Counted from the first letter of the stretch, positions 1 through 8,909 are shown. The stretch is 64,000 bases of DNA from Pseudomonas sp. IPO3778 (GCF_013386825.1 NZ_JACARC010000019.1:40573-104572), one strand, 5' to 3'. A program made the numbers and translations. Notes: a model not told the origin generated them from the sequence alone.

Positions 1-784
1 CGCCTTCAGACAACGCATAGACAGAAGCGCCGGACGCCGTCAGCCGTGGCGCTGCATCGGCATGCACCGAGATAAACATGTCGGCCTTGTGCTGACGGGC
101 AATGTCCACGCGCTTACGCAGCGGCACGAAGAAGTCATCGTTGCGCACCAGCTTCACATCGAAGCCCTTTTCACGCTTCAAACGCTTGGCCAGTAATTGA
201 GCGATGGACAGCACCACGTCTTTTTCGCGCTGGCCCTTGGAGCCGATGGCGCCCGGGTCCTTGCCGCCATGACCAGGGTCGACCACCACGATGATGTCGC
301 GTTTCGGATGGGCCCGATCGACCGGTGCCGCCGCCAAGGGCGCAGCCAACGCCGCCGGCGCTGCAGCCATTTGTTGAGGCGCGCGAGTGGCGCTGGTCAG
401 GTCCAGTACCAGGCGATGACCTTGGCCATCCTGCGGCGGCAATAGAAAGCTGTTGAGCTGCATCGGCGCCTTCAAATCCAGGACGATCCGCGTATCACCC
501 TGGCCAAAGTGCCCCGAACGAATCGAGGTGATGCCGCTGTTGGTCAGGGCCAGTTGGCTGAAATCCCCGGTCAGCTTCGCGCCGCTCAGGTCAATGATCA
601 ACCGCTCCGGCGACGTCAGGGTGAAGGTCTTGTATTGCACCGGGCCGCTGAGGTCCAGCACCAGCCGCAGCTTGTTATCCGAACGCCACAGCCGTGCATT
701 GCGGATCTGCGCGGCAGACACGCCCAAGGGCAAGGTAAACACCGCACTGGCCAGCAGCAGGTTGAGGAGTTGACGTCTGTGCAT
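1..784 (-). CDS. N-acetylmuramoyl-L-alanine amidase (AMIN + Amidase_3), 3' end outside window
   Basis: Partial gene: the start is at 784 and the reading frame runs open to the window edge, so only the first 261 residues are seen. An N-terminal export signal of about 25 residues contains a twin-arginine-like HRRQLLN stretch. It is followed by a beta-rich AMIN domain (about 27-130), an Ala/Pro linker and an Amidase_3 domain. That domain starts with VVDPGHGGKDPGAIG (zinc His), followed by REKDVVL (zinc Glu) and SVHADA (zinc His). The family is a periplasmic zinc hydrolase that cuts the amide between MurNAc and L-Ala during cell separation. It diverges from the folE2 zinc operon and shares its regulatory gap with a Zur-like box, so it may be the zinc-starvation amidase paralogue. 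P. aeruginosa has an amidase gene next to folE2 in the same way (from memory). Confidence 0.9.
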   Translation of the reverse strand, partial: MHRRQLLNLLLASAVFTLPLGVSAAQIRNARLWRSDNKLRLVLDLSGPVQYKTFTLTSPERLIIDLSGAKLTGDFSQLALTNSGITSIRSGHFGQGDTRIVLDLKAPMQLNSFLLPPQDGQGHRLVLDLTSATRAPQQMAAAPAALAAPLAAAPVDRAHPKRDIIVVVDPGHGGKDPGAIGSKGQREKDVVLSIAQLLAKRLKREKGFDVKLVRNDDFFVPLRKRVDIARQHKADMFISVHADAAPRLTASGASVYALSEG

Positions 785-862
785 GACTTACACCGCAAAT
801 AAAGGAGCTTCCGTACTCGACATGACTGAATAAAAGACAGAGCAGAAAAACTTTCGTCGACT

Positions 863-885
863 CAATAGTAATAATATAACATGTC
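863..885. promoter_or_regulatory. candidate Zur operator between amidase and folE2
   Basis: The core reads GTAATA-A-TATAAC centred on 874, one mismatch from a perfect inverted repeat. It fits the gammaproteobacterial Zur consensus core GTTATANTATAAC with one substitution, and several flanking positions also fit. It lies 27-50 bp upstream of the likely folE2 start and about 80 bp from the amidase start, so Zn-Zur could repress both directions. The surrounding 785-912 gap is AT-rich and holds no gene. Confidence 0.75.
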
Positions 886-912
886 TTTTTATTTCCAACG
901 ATGGACCTGCTC

Positions 913-1809
913 ATGAACGCGCTGACTCTGCCCGATATCGCCGCGCAGGCTTCACGCCAAGCCTTGCCGCTCGATTGGGTGGGCATGTGCGGCATTGCCC
1001 TGCCCATTCAAATCGACGGCCAGCGCCTTAGCGCCACGGCGGATGCCGGCGTCAGCCTGGACGACGGCGAGGCACGGGGCATTCATATGTCGCGGCTTTA
1101 CCTGGCGTTGGAGATGCTTGAACAGCAGCCGCTTACGCCAGCACTGCTGCGCAGTGTATTGCAACGTTTTCTCGAGAGTCATGAAGGTTTATCCACAAAT
1201 GCCTACTTGCGAATTCATGCAGACCTGCTGCTGAAACGCCCCGCGCTGGTCAGCCCATTGTCGGGTTGGAAAAGTTACCCGGTGAGCATCGAAGCCCGCC
1301 TGGAAAACCAGATGTTCCACGTGGAACTAAAAATTGACGTTACTTACTCTTCAACTTGCCCTTGCTCGGCTGCCCTCGCCAGGCAATTGATTCAGCAACA
1401 ATTTCTCGAAGACTTCGGCAACACGTCGCTGCAACACGAAGACGTATTGACCTGGCTGGGCAGTGCAAACGGCATCGTCGCCACCCCCCACAGCCAACGC
1501 AGCAGCGCACTGTTGCTGGTCCGCCTTCAAGGCGATCAGCCAACGCTACCGCTGACGCAACTGATCGACGAGACCGAAGCCGCCCTCGGCACCGCCGTAC
1601 AAACCGCTGTAAAGCGTGCAGACGAACAAGCCTTCGCCCTGGCCAATGGGCAGAACCTGATGTTCTGCGAAGACGCCGCCCGCCGCCTTAACCTCGCCTT
1701 GAAACGCTCGGATGCGGTCATTGCCTTCCACTTGAAAGTGATCCACGCCGAAAGCCTGCACGCGCACGATGCCGTAGCCGAAAGCCGCTGGACGAGACCT
1801 GCCGAATGA
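913..1809 (+). CDS. folE2: GTP cyclohydrolase FolE2 (type IB)
   Basis: Converts GTP to 7,8-dihydroneopterin triphosphate, the first step of folate synthesis. Unlike zinc-dependent FolE, the FolE2 family can use other divalent metals, so it serves as a back-up when zinc is short. The 298-residue product has the family's T-C-P-C-S motif with the catalytic cysteine near residue 149, and the usual N-terminus MNALTLPDIAAQ. An upstream in-frame ATG at 901 would add four residues, but it sits only about 16 bp after the Zur box and has no ribosome binding site; I prefer 913. It is the first gene of the zinc operon, and its TGA overlaps the ATG of the ABC ATPase gene. A parS-like 16-mer lies inside it at 1313-1328. 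Confidence 0.93.
   Translation: MNALTLPDIAAQASRQALPLDWVGMCGIALPIQIDGQRLSATADAGVSLDDGEARGIHMSRLYLALEMLEQQPLTPALLRSVLQRFLESHEGLSTNAYLRIHADLLLKRPALVSPLSGWKSYPVSIEARLENQMFHVELKIDVTYSSTCPCSAALARQLIQQQFLEDFGNTSLQHEDVLTWLGSANGIVATPHSQRSSALLLVRLQGDQPTLPLTQLIDETEAALGTAVQTAVKRADEQAFALANGQNLMFCEDAARRLNLALKRSDAVIAFHLKVIHAESLHAHDAVAESRWTRPAE
1313..1328. other. parS: parS-like ParB site inside folE2
   Basis: The sequence TGTTCCACGTGGAACT matches the parS palindrome TGTTCCACGTGGAACA at 15 of 16 positions. It lies in the coding sequence about 56 kb from oriC. The ParB gene is in the same window at 48.4-49.3 kb. Confidence 0.7.
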
Positions 1810-2474
1810 TCACCTGCACCGCTTTGCGCTGGGGCGCCCCCGGCCAACCCCTGACACCCGCCATCAATTTCACCCTGGAAAAAGGCAGCCTCACCGGCAT
1901 CATCGGCGCCAACGGCACGGGCAAAAGCAGCCTGCTGAAAGTCATCGCCGGCTTACAGAAGCCGCTGGCCGGGAAGGTGACCCTCGATATTCCCCGCCGT
2001 GGCGGCCTGTCGTTCCTGCCCCAGCAACAGAACCTCGACCGCCAGTTCCCCATCAACCTCGAAGAGTTGGTGGCCGCCGGCTTCTGGGGCAGTAAACACA
2101 CGCCGCAACAGCGCACCGAGCGCCTGCACGCGGTACTTGAAGACTGGTGCCTCAGTGGCCTGGAACATCGGCCGTTGATGGCCTTGTCGGGCGGCGAGCT
2201 GCAACGCGCCCTGCTCGCCCGCATGAGCCTGGCCGAGTCGCCAATATTGCTGCTGGACGAACCCCACGCCGCCCTCGACGAAGACGGCCAGGCGCTGTGC
2301 TGGAAACACATCCACGCCTGGCACGACGCAGGTCGCACGGTGGTCGTGGTGTGCCATGACCTCGGCTCCGTACGCCACCACACCCAGCAAGTGGTGCAGA
2401 TCAAAAGCAGCGGCTGCGTGTTCGGTTCAAGCAAAGAACTGATCCGCCCGCAGCCGCAGATGCAGGTGGCTTGA
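1806..2474 (+). CDS. zinc ABC transporter ATP-binding protein (ZnuC-like)
   Basis: ATPase of the metal importer encoded with the next two genes. The 222-residue protein has a Walker A GANGTGKSS (about 36-44), the Q-loop near LPQQQN, the ABC signature LSGGELQRALLAR, Walker B ILLLDEPHAALDE and a switch His in VVCHDLG. The start overlaps the folE2 stop (ATGA), indicating translational coupling. It belongs to the ZnuC/PsaB family of Zn/Mn importers. The main znu genes of Pseudomonas normally sit next to zur elsewhere, so this is probably a second, starvation-induced zinc importer (inference). Confidence 0.92.
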   Translation: MITCTALRWGAPGQPLTPAINFTLEKGSLTGIIGANGTGKSSLLKVIAGLQKPLAGKVTLDIPRRGGLSFLPQQQNLDRQFPINLEELVAAGFWGSKHTPQQRTERLHAVLEDWCLSGLEHRPLMALSGGELQRALLARMSLAESPILLLDEPHAALDEDGQALCWKHIHAWHDAGRTVVVVCHDLGSVRHHTQQVVQIKSSGCVFGSSKELIRPQPQMQVA

Positions 2475-3340
2475 TGCACTTCGCCGCCCACCTGTGGATG
2501 CCGTTTCTCGACTTCGTGTTTATGCGCCGCGCGCTTCTCGGCGGCCTGGTATTGGCATGCAGCACAGCGCCGCTGGGGGTGTTCCTGATCCTGCGCCGCA
2601 TGAGCCTGATCGGTGACGCCGTGTCCCACGGCATCCTGCCTGGCGCCGCCCTGGGCTTCTGGTTCGCCGGCCTGAGTTTGCCCGCGCTGACCATCGGTGG
2701 CCTGGGCGCTGGCCTGAGCATGGCCGGCCTCGCCGCCTGGATCACCCGCCGCACCGGGCTGAAGGAAGACGCGAGCCTGGCCGCCATCTACCCAATCTCC
2801 CTGGCCAGCGGCGTGCTGATCCTCGGCCTCGCCGGCAAGCGCCTGGACCTGCTGCACCTGCTGTTTGGCTCGGCCCTGGCAGTCGACGGCCCGACCCTCA
2901 CCGGCATGCTCTGGGTCTCGGGCTTCAGCCTGATCGCCATGGCCGTGATCTACAAACCGCTGCTGCTGGACACCCTCGACCCGCTGTTCCTGCAAACCGT
3001 CAGCCGTCTCGGCCCGTTGGCCCACGGCCTGTTCCTGACGCTGGTGGTGCTGAACCTGGTGATCGGCTTCCAGGCCATCGGCGCCTTGATGGTGGTCGGC
3101 CTGATGATGTTGCCGGCCATTGCTTCACGTTTCTGGAGCCGGCGCCTGCCGGTGTTGATCGCCATATCCGCGGTGCTGGGATGCCTGTCGGTGTGGCTGG
3201 GTTTGTTGCTGTCGTTCTACTACTCGCTGCCCAGCGGCCCGGCGATTGTGCTGGTGGCTGGCGGCGGGTACCTGCTGTCTGTGGTCTTCGGTCCGGTGCA
3301 CGGCTTGCTGCGCCGCCCGCCTTTGCTTACATCCCAATGA
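2474..3340 (+). CDS. zinc ABC transporter permease (ZnuB-like)
   Basis: An inner-membrane permease of 288 residues with about eight to nine hydrophobic segments, of the ABC-3 family that takes up zinc, manganese or iron. The conserved family region MSLIGDAVSHGILPG (about 39-53) and the later stretch QAIGALMVVGLMMLPA, typical of ZnuB proteins, are both present. ATG 2474 shares its A with the TGA of the ATPase gene; an in-frame TTG one codon earlier is possible. It should form the dimeric channel energised by the preceding ATPase and fed by the following binding protein. Confidence 0.92.
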   Translation: MHFAAHLWMPFLDFVFMRRALLGGLVLACSTAPLGVFLILRRMSLIGDAVSHGILPGAALGFWFAGLSLPALTIGGLGAGLSMAGLAAWITRRTGLKEDASLAAIYPISLASGVLILGLAGKRLDLLHLLFGSALAVDGPTLTGMLWVSGFSLIAMAVIYKPLLLDTLDPLFLQTVSRLGPLAHGLFLTLVVLNLVIGFQAIGALMVVGLMMLPAIASRFWSRRLPVLIAISAVLGCLSVWLGLLLSFYYSLPSGPAIVLVAGGGYLLSVVFGPVHGLLRRPPLLTSQ

Positions 3341-3351
3341 GGTGTTTCCCG

Positions 3352-4236
3352 ATGCGCGCTCTACTCGTGCTGTTCAGTGTGTTGCTGCCGCTGTCGTTCG
3401 CGACGGCCCAGGCTGCCGACAAGCTTCAGGTGGTTACCAGCTTCAGTATTCTTGACGACATGACCCACCAGGTCGGTGGCGATCATATCCACATCAGCAA
3501 CATGGTCGGCCCCGACGCCGACGCTCACACCTACGAACCGACGCCAGACGACGCCAAGGCCCTGCTCAAGGCCAAGGTCATCATCAAGAACGGCCTGGGC
3601 TTCGAGCCGTGGCTGGACCGCCTGATCACCAGCACCGAGACCAAGGCAACTGTGGTCACCGCCAGTAAAGGCGTGTTGTCCCACACCATGGAAGAAGATG
3701 GCGAAACCATCCCCGACCCGCACGCCTGGCACAACCTGGCCAACACCGTTATCTACGTGAACAACATCACCAAGGCGCTGATCGCCGCCGACCCGGCCAA
3801 CAAGGCGGACTACGAGCACAACAGCCAGGTGTACCTGAAAAAAATCTACCGCCTGCTGGCTGAAGCCAAAGCCAAGTTCGGCGCACTGCCGCCGGGCAAC
3901 CGCCGCATCGTGACCTCCCATGACGCCTTCGGTTACCTGGGCCAGGCCTACGGTATCGAGTTCCTGTCGCCTCAAGGCCTGTCCACCGAACGTGAGCCGT
4001 CTGCCGCCGAAGTCGCCACGCTGATCACCCAGATCCGCAAGGACAAGGTCAAGGCCGTGTTCATGGAAAACATCAAGGACTCGCGCCTGCTCCAGCAGAT
4101 CGCTGACGAAAGTGGCGCGCAAATCGGCGGCACCCTGTATTCCGATGCCCTGGCAGCCGAAGGCCCGGCCAGCACCTTTACCGGCCTGTTCGAATACAAC
4201 CTCAACACCCTGTGCGCGGCCCTGAGCAAGCCATGA
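3352..4236 (+). CDS. periplasmic zinc-binding protein of ABC importer (ZnuA-like)
   Basis: A 294-residue cluster A-I metal-binding protein with a signal peptide of about 20-23 residues ending near ATAQAA. Likely ligands are the His of DADAHTYEP, the His of DPHAWHN, the His of TSHDAFGYLG and the Asp of LYSDALA. Three His with one acid is the zinc pattern; manganese binders usually have Glu at the third place. The long His-rich loop of classical ZnuA is absent; only a short HTMEEDGE segment stands there. The start at 3352 follows GAGGTG at good spacing; an ATG at 3337 in the same frame is less likely. It is translationally linked to hisI, whose ATG overlaps its stop. Confidence 0.92.
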   Translation: MRALLVLFSVLLPLSFATAQAADKLQVVTSFSILDDMTHQVGGDHIHISNMVGPDADAHTYEPTPDDAKALLKAKVIIKNGLGFEPWLDRLITSTETKATVVTASKGVLSHTMEEDGETIPDPHAWHNLANTVIYVNNITKALIAADPANKADYEHNSQVYLKKIYRLLAEAKAKFGALPPGNRRIVTSHDAFGYLGQAYGIEFLSPQGLSTEREPSAAEVATLITQIRKDKVKAVFMENIKDSRLLQQIADESGAQIGGTLYSDALAAEGPASTFTGLFEYNLNTLCAALSKP

Positions 4237-4658
4237 CCCTGAGCATGCTCGACCTGGAAGCGGCGGCCATCGGCAGCCGCTTTCCGCTCGACCGCGTGCT
4301 CGACGCCCTGCCGTGGAACAGCGATGGCCTGATTGCCGCCATCGCCCAGCAACACGGCAGTGGCGAGGTGTTGATGCTGGCCTGGATGAACCGCCGGGCC
4401 CTCGACGAAACCCTGGCCACCGGCCAGGTCTGCTACTGGTCCCGCTCCCGCCAGCAACTGTGGCGCAAGGGCGAAACCTCCGGCCACTGGCAACAGCTGG
4501 TGGAGGCGCGCCTGGACTGCGACGGCGACGCCGTGCTGCTGATCGTCGACCAGCAAGGCCCGGCCTGCCACACGGGCCGGCCCACCTGCTTCTACAACGC
4601 CATTGAAGGCAGCCACGTACACATCATTACCGCGCCCCTCAAGGAACCTGACCCATGA
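4233..4658 (+). CDS. hisI: phosphoribosyl-AMP cyclohydrolase paralogue (HisI-like)
   Basis: A 141-residue single-domain enzyme predicted to open the adenine ring of phosphoribosyl-AMP in histidine synthesis. The core signature YWSRSRQQLWRKGETSGH, the acidic metal site DCDGD and the cysteine motif ACHTGRPTCF are all present. Canonical HisI uses zinc at these cysteines. Placing a copy in a zinc-starvation operon suggests a version with better zinc retention or another metal, which the sequence alone cannot settle. ATG 4233 overlaps the stop of the binding-protein gene; an ATG at 4212 lies inside that gene and is rejected. Confidence 0.9.
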   Translation: MTLSMLDLEAAAIGSRFPLDRVLDALPWNSDGLIAAIAQQHGSGEVLMLAWMNRRALDETLATGQVCYWSRSRQQLWRKGETSGHWQQLVEARLDCDGDAVLLIVDQQGPACHTGRPTCFYNAIEGSHVHIITAPLKEPDP

Positions 4659-5215
4659 TCCGCAAGAACCCTTCCGGCGATCTGCCCGTGATTGCCGAAT
4701 CGGCCTATGTCGACAAAACCGCGATCATCTGCGGCAAGGTCATCATCGGCGAGAACGTATTTGTCGGCCCTTACGCGGTGATCCGTGCCGACGAAGTTAA
4801 CGCCAATGGCGACATGGACCCGATCACCATCGGCGCCAATTCAAATATCCAGGACGGCGTGGTCATCCACTCCAAATCCGGCGCCGCCGTGACCATCGGC
4901 GAGTTCACCTCCATCGCTCACCGTTCAATCGTCCACGGCCCGTGCACCGTCGGTAACCGGGTGTTTATCGGCTTCAACAGCGTGCTGTTCAACTGCGTGG
5001 TCGGCGACGGCTGCGTGGTGCGGCACAACTCGGTGGTCGACGGCCGCGATCTGCCCGCCGCGTTCTACGTGCCCTCCACCACCCGCATCGGCCCCAACAC
5101 CGACCTGTCCCAGTTCCCGCCGGTGAGCGTCAGCGCTTCGGAGTTTTCCGAAGACGTGGCGCGCACCAACGTCGACCTGGTGCTGGGTTACAAAGCCCTG
5201 CAAAACGAGTTCTGA
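4655..5215 (+). CDS. gamma-class carbonic anhydrase / hexapeptide-repeat protein
   Basis: A 186-residue left-handed beta-helix protein with repeated isoleucine/valine hexapeptides such as IIGENV, ITIGAN and VTIGEF. Metal-ligand histidines appear in VVIHSKSG and in IAHRSIVHG, the spacing used by gamma carbonic anhydrases and the YrdA/PaaY group. It probably hydrates CO2, or is a related acyl- or thioester-processing enzyme. Gamma enzymes can work with iron or cobalt, which would suit replacement of zinc-dependent beta carbonic anhydrase. The ATG overlaps the hisI stop; the next gene starts two bases after this stop. Confidence 0.88.
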   Translation: MIRKNPSGDLPVIAESAYVDKTAIICGKVIIGENVFVGPYAVIRADEVNANGDMDPITIGANSNIQDGVVIHSKSGAAVTIGEFTSIAHRSIVHGPCTVGNRVFIGFNSVLFNCVVGDGCVVRHNSVVDGRDLPAAFYVPSTTRIGPNTDLSQFPPVSVSASEFSEDVARTNVDLVLGYKALQNEF

Positions 5216-5217
5216 CC

Positions 5218-6555
5218 ATGAGCCGCCTGCTGATCCGCAACGCCCGCCTGGTGAACGAAGGCCAGGTATTCGAGGCTGACCTGCTGGTCGCCAATGGCCG
5301 CATCGAGAAGATCGCCAGCAGCATCGACAACGCCAACGCCCCGGTGGAAATCGACGCCCAAGGCCAGTGGTTGCTGCCGGGAATGATCGACGACCAGGTG
5401 CACTTCCGTGAACCTGGCGCGCCGGACAAGGGCAGCTTCTACAGCGAGTCCCGCGCGGCGGTGGCCGGCGGCATCACCAGCTTCATGGATATGCCCAACA
5501 CCAGCCCGGCGACCCTGAACCTGGAAGCCCTGGCCGACAAGAAGCGCCGCGCCGCGCTGCACTCGGTGGCCAACTATGGCTTTCACTTTGGGGTGAGCAA
5601 CGACAACCTCGACACCGTGGCCGCCCTGGACCCGCGAGAAGTCGCCGGCGTCAAAGTGTTCATGGGTGCCTCCACCGGCAATATGCTGGTGGATGACCCG
5701 AAGATCCTTGAGCGCCTGTTCGCCGAAGTGCCGACCATTCTCCTGGCCCACTGCGAGCACACGCCCAGCATTCACGCCAACGAGCAACGCATGCGCGAGC
5801 GCTTCGGCGAGCACATCCCGGCGGTAGCTCACCCGCTGATTCGCGATGCGCAGGCCTGTTATCGCTCGTCGTCTTTGGCGGTGGAACTGGCCAAGCGGCA
5901 TGGCACGCGCCTGCATGTGTTGCACATCACCAGCGCGCAGGAGTTGGTGCTGTTCGAAGACAAACCCCTGGCGGAAAAACGCATCACGGCGGAAGTCTGC
6001 CTGCATCATCTATTGTTCGATGACCGCGACTACGCGCGCCTCGGCCACCAGATCAAATGCAACCCGGCGATCAAGACACGCGCCGACCGCAACGCCCTGC
6101 GCCTGGCATTGTTAAGTGACCGTCTGGATGTCATTGGCAGTGATCATGCGCCGCACACCTGGGCGCAAAAACAACTGGCGTATCGCGAAGCACCGTCGGG
6201 CTTGCCGCTGGTGCAACACGCCTTGCCGGCGCTGCTGGAATTGGTGGCCGACGGCGTGTTGCCGCTGACTACCCTGGTGGCGAAAACCAGCCATCGCGTC
6301 GCGGACCTGTTTGCGATCCCCGACCGAGGTTATCTACGGGAAGGTTATTGGGCCGACCTGGTGCTGATCCAGCCCGAACCCCAGGGCAAGCCTGTCAGCA
6401 GCCAACCGATCCTGGCCCGCTGCGGCTGGACGCCCTTTGCCGAGCACAGCTTCAGGCACAGCGTCAGCACCACCCTGGTTTCCGGCCATCTGGCTTGGCA
6501 TGACGGGCGTGTGCACGACAGTTGCCAGGGGTTGCCGCTGCATTTTCAGCGCTGA
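5218..6555 (+). CDS. pyrC: dihydroorotase (PyrC/PyrQ type)
   Basis: A 445-residue amidohydrolase that makes dihydroorotate from N-carbamoyl-aspartate in pyrimidine synthesis. Metal and substrate motifs are DDQVHFREPG (about 60-69), VKVFMGASTGNM, LLAHCEHTPS, LHVLHITSAQE and GSDHAPH. It looks catalytically complete, unlike the inactive PyrC' partners of aspartate transcarbamoylase. It is the last gene of the zinc operon; the Zur-linked dihydroorotase of P. aeruginosa has been named pyrQ. After it a REP-type palindrome fills most of the gap to the next gene. Confidence 0.9.
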   Translation: MSRLLIRNARLVNEGQVFEADLLVANGRIEKIASSIDNANAPVEIDAQGQWLLPGMIDDQVHFREPGAPDKGSFYSESRAAVAGGITSFMDMPNTSPATLNLEALADKKRRAALHSVANYGFHFGVSNDNLDTVAALDPREVAGVKVFMGASTGNMLVDDPKILERLFAEVPTILLAHCEHTPSIHANEQRMRERFGEHIPAVAHPLIRDAQACYRSSSLAVELAKRHGTRLHVLHITSAQELVLFEDKPLAEKRITAEVCLHHLLFDDRDYARLGHQIKCNPAIKTRADRNALRLALLSDRLDVIGSDHAPHTWAQKQLAYREAPSGLPLVQHALPALLELVADGVLPLTTLVAKTSHRVADLFAIPDRGYLREGYWADLVLIQPEPQGKPVSSQPILARCGWTPFAEHSFRHSVSTTLVSGHLAWHDGRVHDSCQGLPLHFQR

Positions 6556-6584
6556 CAAGGATTGGGGCCGGCAACCCAACCCAC

Positions 6585-6671
6585 TGTGGGAGCTGGCTTG
6601 CCTGCGATGCGGGCGACTCGGTTTCTCAGTAAACCCGGGGTGATGCAATCGCAGGCAAGCCAGCTCCCACA
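6585..6671. repeat. REP-type inverted repeat
   Basis: GTGGGAGCTGGCTTGCCTGCGAT near 6586 is repeated in inverse orientation ending at 6670, with about 40 bases between the arms. It is a Pseudomonas extragenic palindrome in the convergent gap between pyrC and the DUF3617 gene, where it may end transcription from both sides. Confidence 0.85.
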
Positions 6672-6688
6672 CTTTGGTGCGGTTGTTC

Positions 6689-7210
6689 TTAAGCGCGGGG
6701 TTTGACCGTACCGCAATTGCTGCCCAGCCATTGCGCGTGGGTGTCCAGGCTGCCCTTCTGCTGAACGCCGGTGGCGTTGAAGGTGCCGTTAACCGTGGTG
6801 GTGAATTCCTGCTGGCTCTGGAATGTCGCCACGCCGGTACCCTGGGCTTTCGGGCAACTGAAGCGGAACTTCCACTGGTTGCCGGTCTTGTCCGTCACCT
6901 CCTGTTTGCAGCCCGACTGCGGGTCGGTCAGCGGGATGGAGTCGGACGCCACCTGGGCTTGTGTCAGGCACACCTGCACGCCTTTGCCGGCCATGGTGAT
7001 GCCTTGTTTCTCAAGCATCGCCCGTTGTTCCGGGGTCATCTGTTGCTTGAGCTGACCGAGGATCAGCGACAAGTCCGGCAGGTCCTGGTTATCGACCTTC
7101 ATGTTGCTGGTGGTCAATTCCCACAAACCCGGCGCCAGCATCTGCGCTTGCGCCGCCACGGGCAGCGTTAAACCAACAACCATGGCCAAACCAAGCAGAC
7201 GAGCATTCAT
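6689..7210 (-). CDS. DUF3617 domain-containing exported protein
   Basis: A 173-residue protein with a clear signal peptide (MNARLLGLAMVVGL..., cleaved after AAQAQ). The remainder matches the DUF3617 pattern: G-L-W-E-L-T near the mature start, a helical segment with LSLILGQLKQQMTPEQR, and paired cysteines in VCLTQ, SGCKQE and FSCPKAQG. The function is unknown; it is probably periplasmic. The start at 7210 follows AGGAG at seven bases. It is monocistronic, divergent from cls and convergent with pyrC. Confidence 0.85.
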   Translation of the reverse strand: MNARLLGLAMVVGLTLPVAAQAQMLAPGLWELTTSNMKVDNQDLPDLSLILGQLKQQMTPEQRAMLEKQGITMAGKGVQVCLTQAQVASDSIPLTDPQSGCKQEVTDKTGNQWKFRFSCPKAQGTGVATFQSQQEFTTTVNGTFNATGVQQKGSLDTHAQWLGSNCGTVKPRA

Positions 7211-7340
7211 CGGGTAACTCCTGGGCAATTGTCGGCGTTAGACGCCGCAAAAGCGCCAGTGTTGCACAGCAAATAAAATAGCGACATTCGTGGCCGAACA
7301 TGGTCTGTTAGGCACTTGTTTGTCAGGAGTACCGTTGTCC

Positions 7341-8780
7341 ATGGATTTCTTTGGCCCGCACCTGCTCGCCTATTTCATTGCCACCCTGCATTTTCTGGGC
7401 ACCCTCGCCGCCATCCATGCGGTATTGACCGTCAGGACCGCCCAAGGCTCGATTGCCTGGGCCTTGTCGCTGATGTTCATCCCGTACCTGACGCTGATTC
7501 CCTACCTGATCTTTGGCCGCAGCACCTTCGACGCCTACATTCAGGCGCGGCGCCAGGCCAACCAGGAAATGCACAAGGCGATCACCGAGCTGAACTGGCG
7601 CCCCTGGGTCGAAGAGGCACTGGCCGCGCGCAACTCCCAGGCCTACGCCTCCCTGCGGGCGATGCCCAAGCTGGGGCGCATGCCGTGCCTGGCGAACAAT
7701 CAGGTGCGCTTGCTGATCAATGGCGAGGCTACCTTCAGCGCGATTTTTGAAGCGATCCGCTCGGCGAAGACCGCCGTGCTGTTCCAGTTTTTCATCATTC
7801 ATGACGACGAACTCGGCCGCCAACTGCACGCCCTGCTGAAGGAAAAGGCCGCCGAAGGCGTGTCGATTTTCGTGCTGTATGACCGTATCGGCAGCCATGC
7901 CCTGCCCCATCGTTACGTGCAGTCGCTGCGGGACGCCGGGGTGCAGGTCAAGGCCTTCGCCACCCGCAGTGGCTGGCTCAACCGCTTCCAGGTCAACTTC
8001 CGCAACCACCGCAAGATCGTGGTGGTGGATGGCATTACCGGGTTTGTCGGCGGGCATAACGTCGGCGATGAATACCTGGGCAAGAAACCGCCCCTGGCGC
8101 CGTGGCGTGATACCCATGTGCAGGTCAGCGGCCCGGTGGTGGCGTGCTTGCAGGAATCGTTTGCCGAGGACTGGTTCTGGGCCGCGCGTGAGCTGCCGCC
8201 GCTGCTGCTGCCGGATACTTACCCGGATGACGGCGTGCTCTGCCAATTGCTCGCCAGCGGGCCGGCGGATCCGTATGAAACCTGCTCGCTATTCTTTGTC
8301 GAGGCGATTCACGCGGCGACCGAGCGGGTGTGGATCACCAGCCCGTATTTCATTCCCGATGAGGCGGTATTTTCTGCGCTGAGGCTGGCGGTGCTGCGGG
8401 GGGTGGACGTGCGCCTGCTGCTGCCGTCGCGGCCCGACCACCGCATCGTCTATGCGGCCTCCAGCCTGTATGCGATCGAAGCGGTGCGCGCCGGGGTGCG
8501 GGTCTTCCGCTATACGCCGGGGTTCCTGCATCAGAAAGTGGTGTTGGTGGACAGTGAAATCAGCGCCATCGGCAGTGCGAACCTGGATAACCGATCATTC
8601 CGGCTGAATTTCGAAGTGATGTTGCTGACGGTGGATGACACCTTCGCCAGCCAGGTGGAGCAGATGTTGCTGGATGACTTCGCCCTGGCCCATGAAATCA
8701 GCCAGGAAGAAAACCGCCAGACCCACCGCCTGCAACAGCTGGGCATGCGGGTCGCGCGGCTTATTTCCCCCATCCTGTAA
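7341..8780 (+). CDS. cls: cardiolipin synthase
   Basis: Joins two phosphatidylglycerols to cardiolipin and glycerol at the inner membrane. The 479-residue product has two N-terminal membrane helices and two phospholipase-D motifs, NHRKIVVVD (about 225) and [23 protein letters not shown] (about 397-420). The length matches ClsA (about 480). The start could be ATG 7341 or TTG 7335; both lie after AGGAG at 7325, and ATG begins the conserved MDFFGPH N-terminus. It stands near cfa, a second phospholipid enzyme, but on the opposite strand. Confidence 0.93.
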   Translation: MDFFGPHLLAYFIATLHFLGTLAAIHAVLTVRTAQGSIAWALSLMFIPYLTLIPYLIFGRSTFDAYIQARRQANQEMHKAITELNWRPWVEEALAARNSQAYASLRAMPKLGRMPCLANNQVRLLINGEATFSAIFEAIRSAKTAVLFQFFIIHDDELGRQLHALLKEKAAEGVSIFVLYDRIGSHALPHRYVQSLRDAGVQVKAFATRSGWLNRFQVNFRNHRKIVVVDGITGFVGGHNVGDEYLGKKPPLAPWRDTHVQVSGPVVACLQESFAEDWFWAARELPPLLLPDTYPDDGVLCQLLASGPADPYETCSLFFVEAIHAATERVWITSPYFIPDEAVFSALRLAVLRGVDVRLLLPSRPDHRIVYAASSLYAIEAVRAGVRVFRYTPGFLHQKVVLVDSEISAIGSANLDNRSFRLNFEVMLLTVDDTFASQVEQMLLDDFALAHEISQEENRQTHRLQQLGMRVARLISPIL

Positions 8781-8797
8781 GGCTTGCACCGAACCAT

Positions 8798-8888
8798 ATG
8801 TGGGAGCGGGCTTGCTCGCGAAAGCGTTGTATCAGTCACTGAATGTGTTTCTGATACAACGCCTTCGCGAGCAAGCCCGCTCCCACAT
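8798..8888. repeat. REP-type inverted repeat
   Basis: ATGTGGGAGCGGGCTTGCTC at 8798 is mirrored by GAGCAAGCCCGCTCCCACAT ending at 8888. A second, inner pair of arms (GTTGTATCAG / CTGATACAAC) makes a long two-stage hairpin. It lies in the convergent gap between cls and cfa. The same outer arms recur at 39550. Confidence 0.88.
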
Positions 8889-8909
8889 TTAGATCACCGG
8901 TGCCATTGC

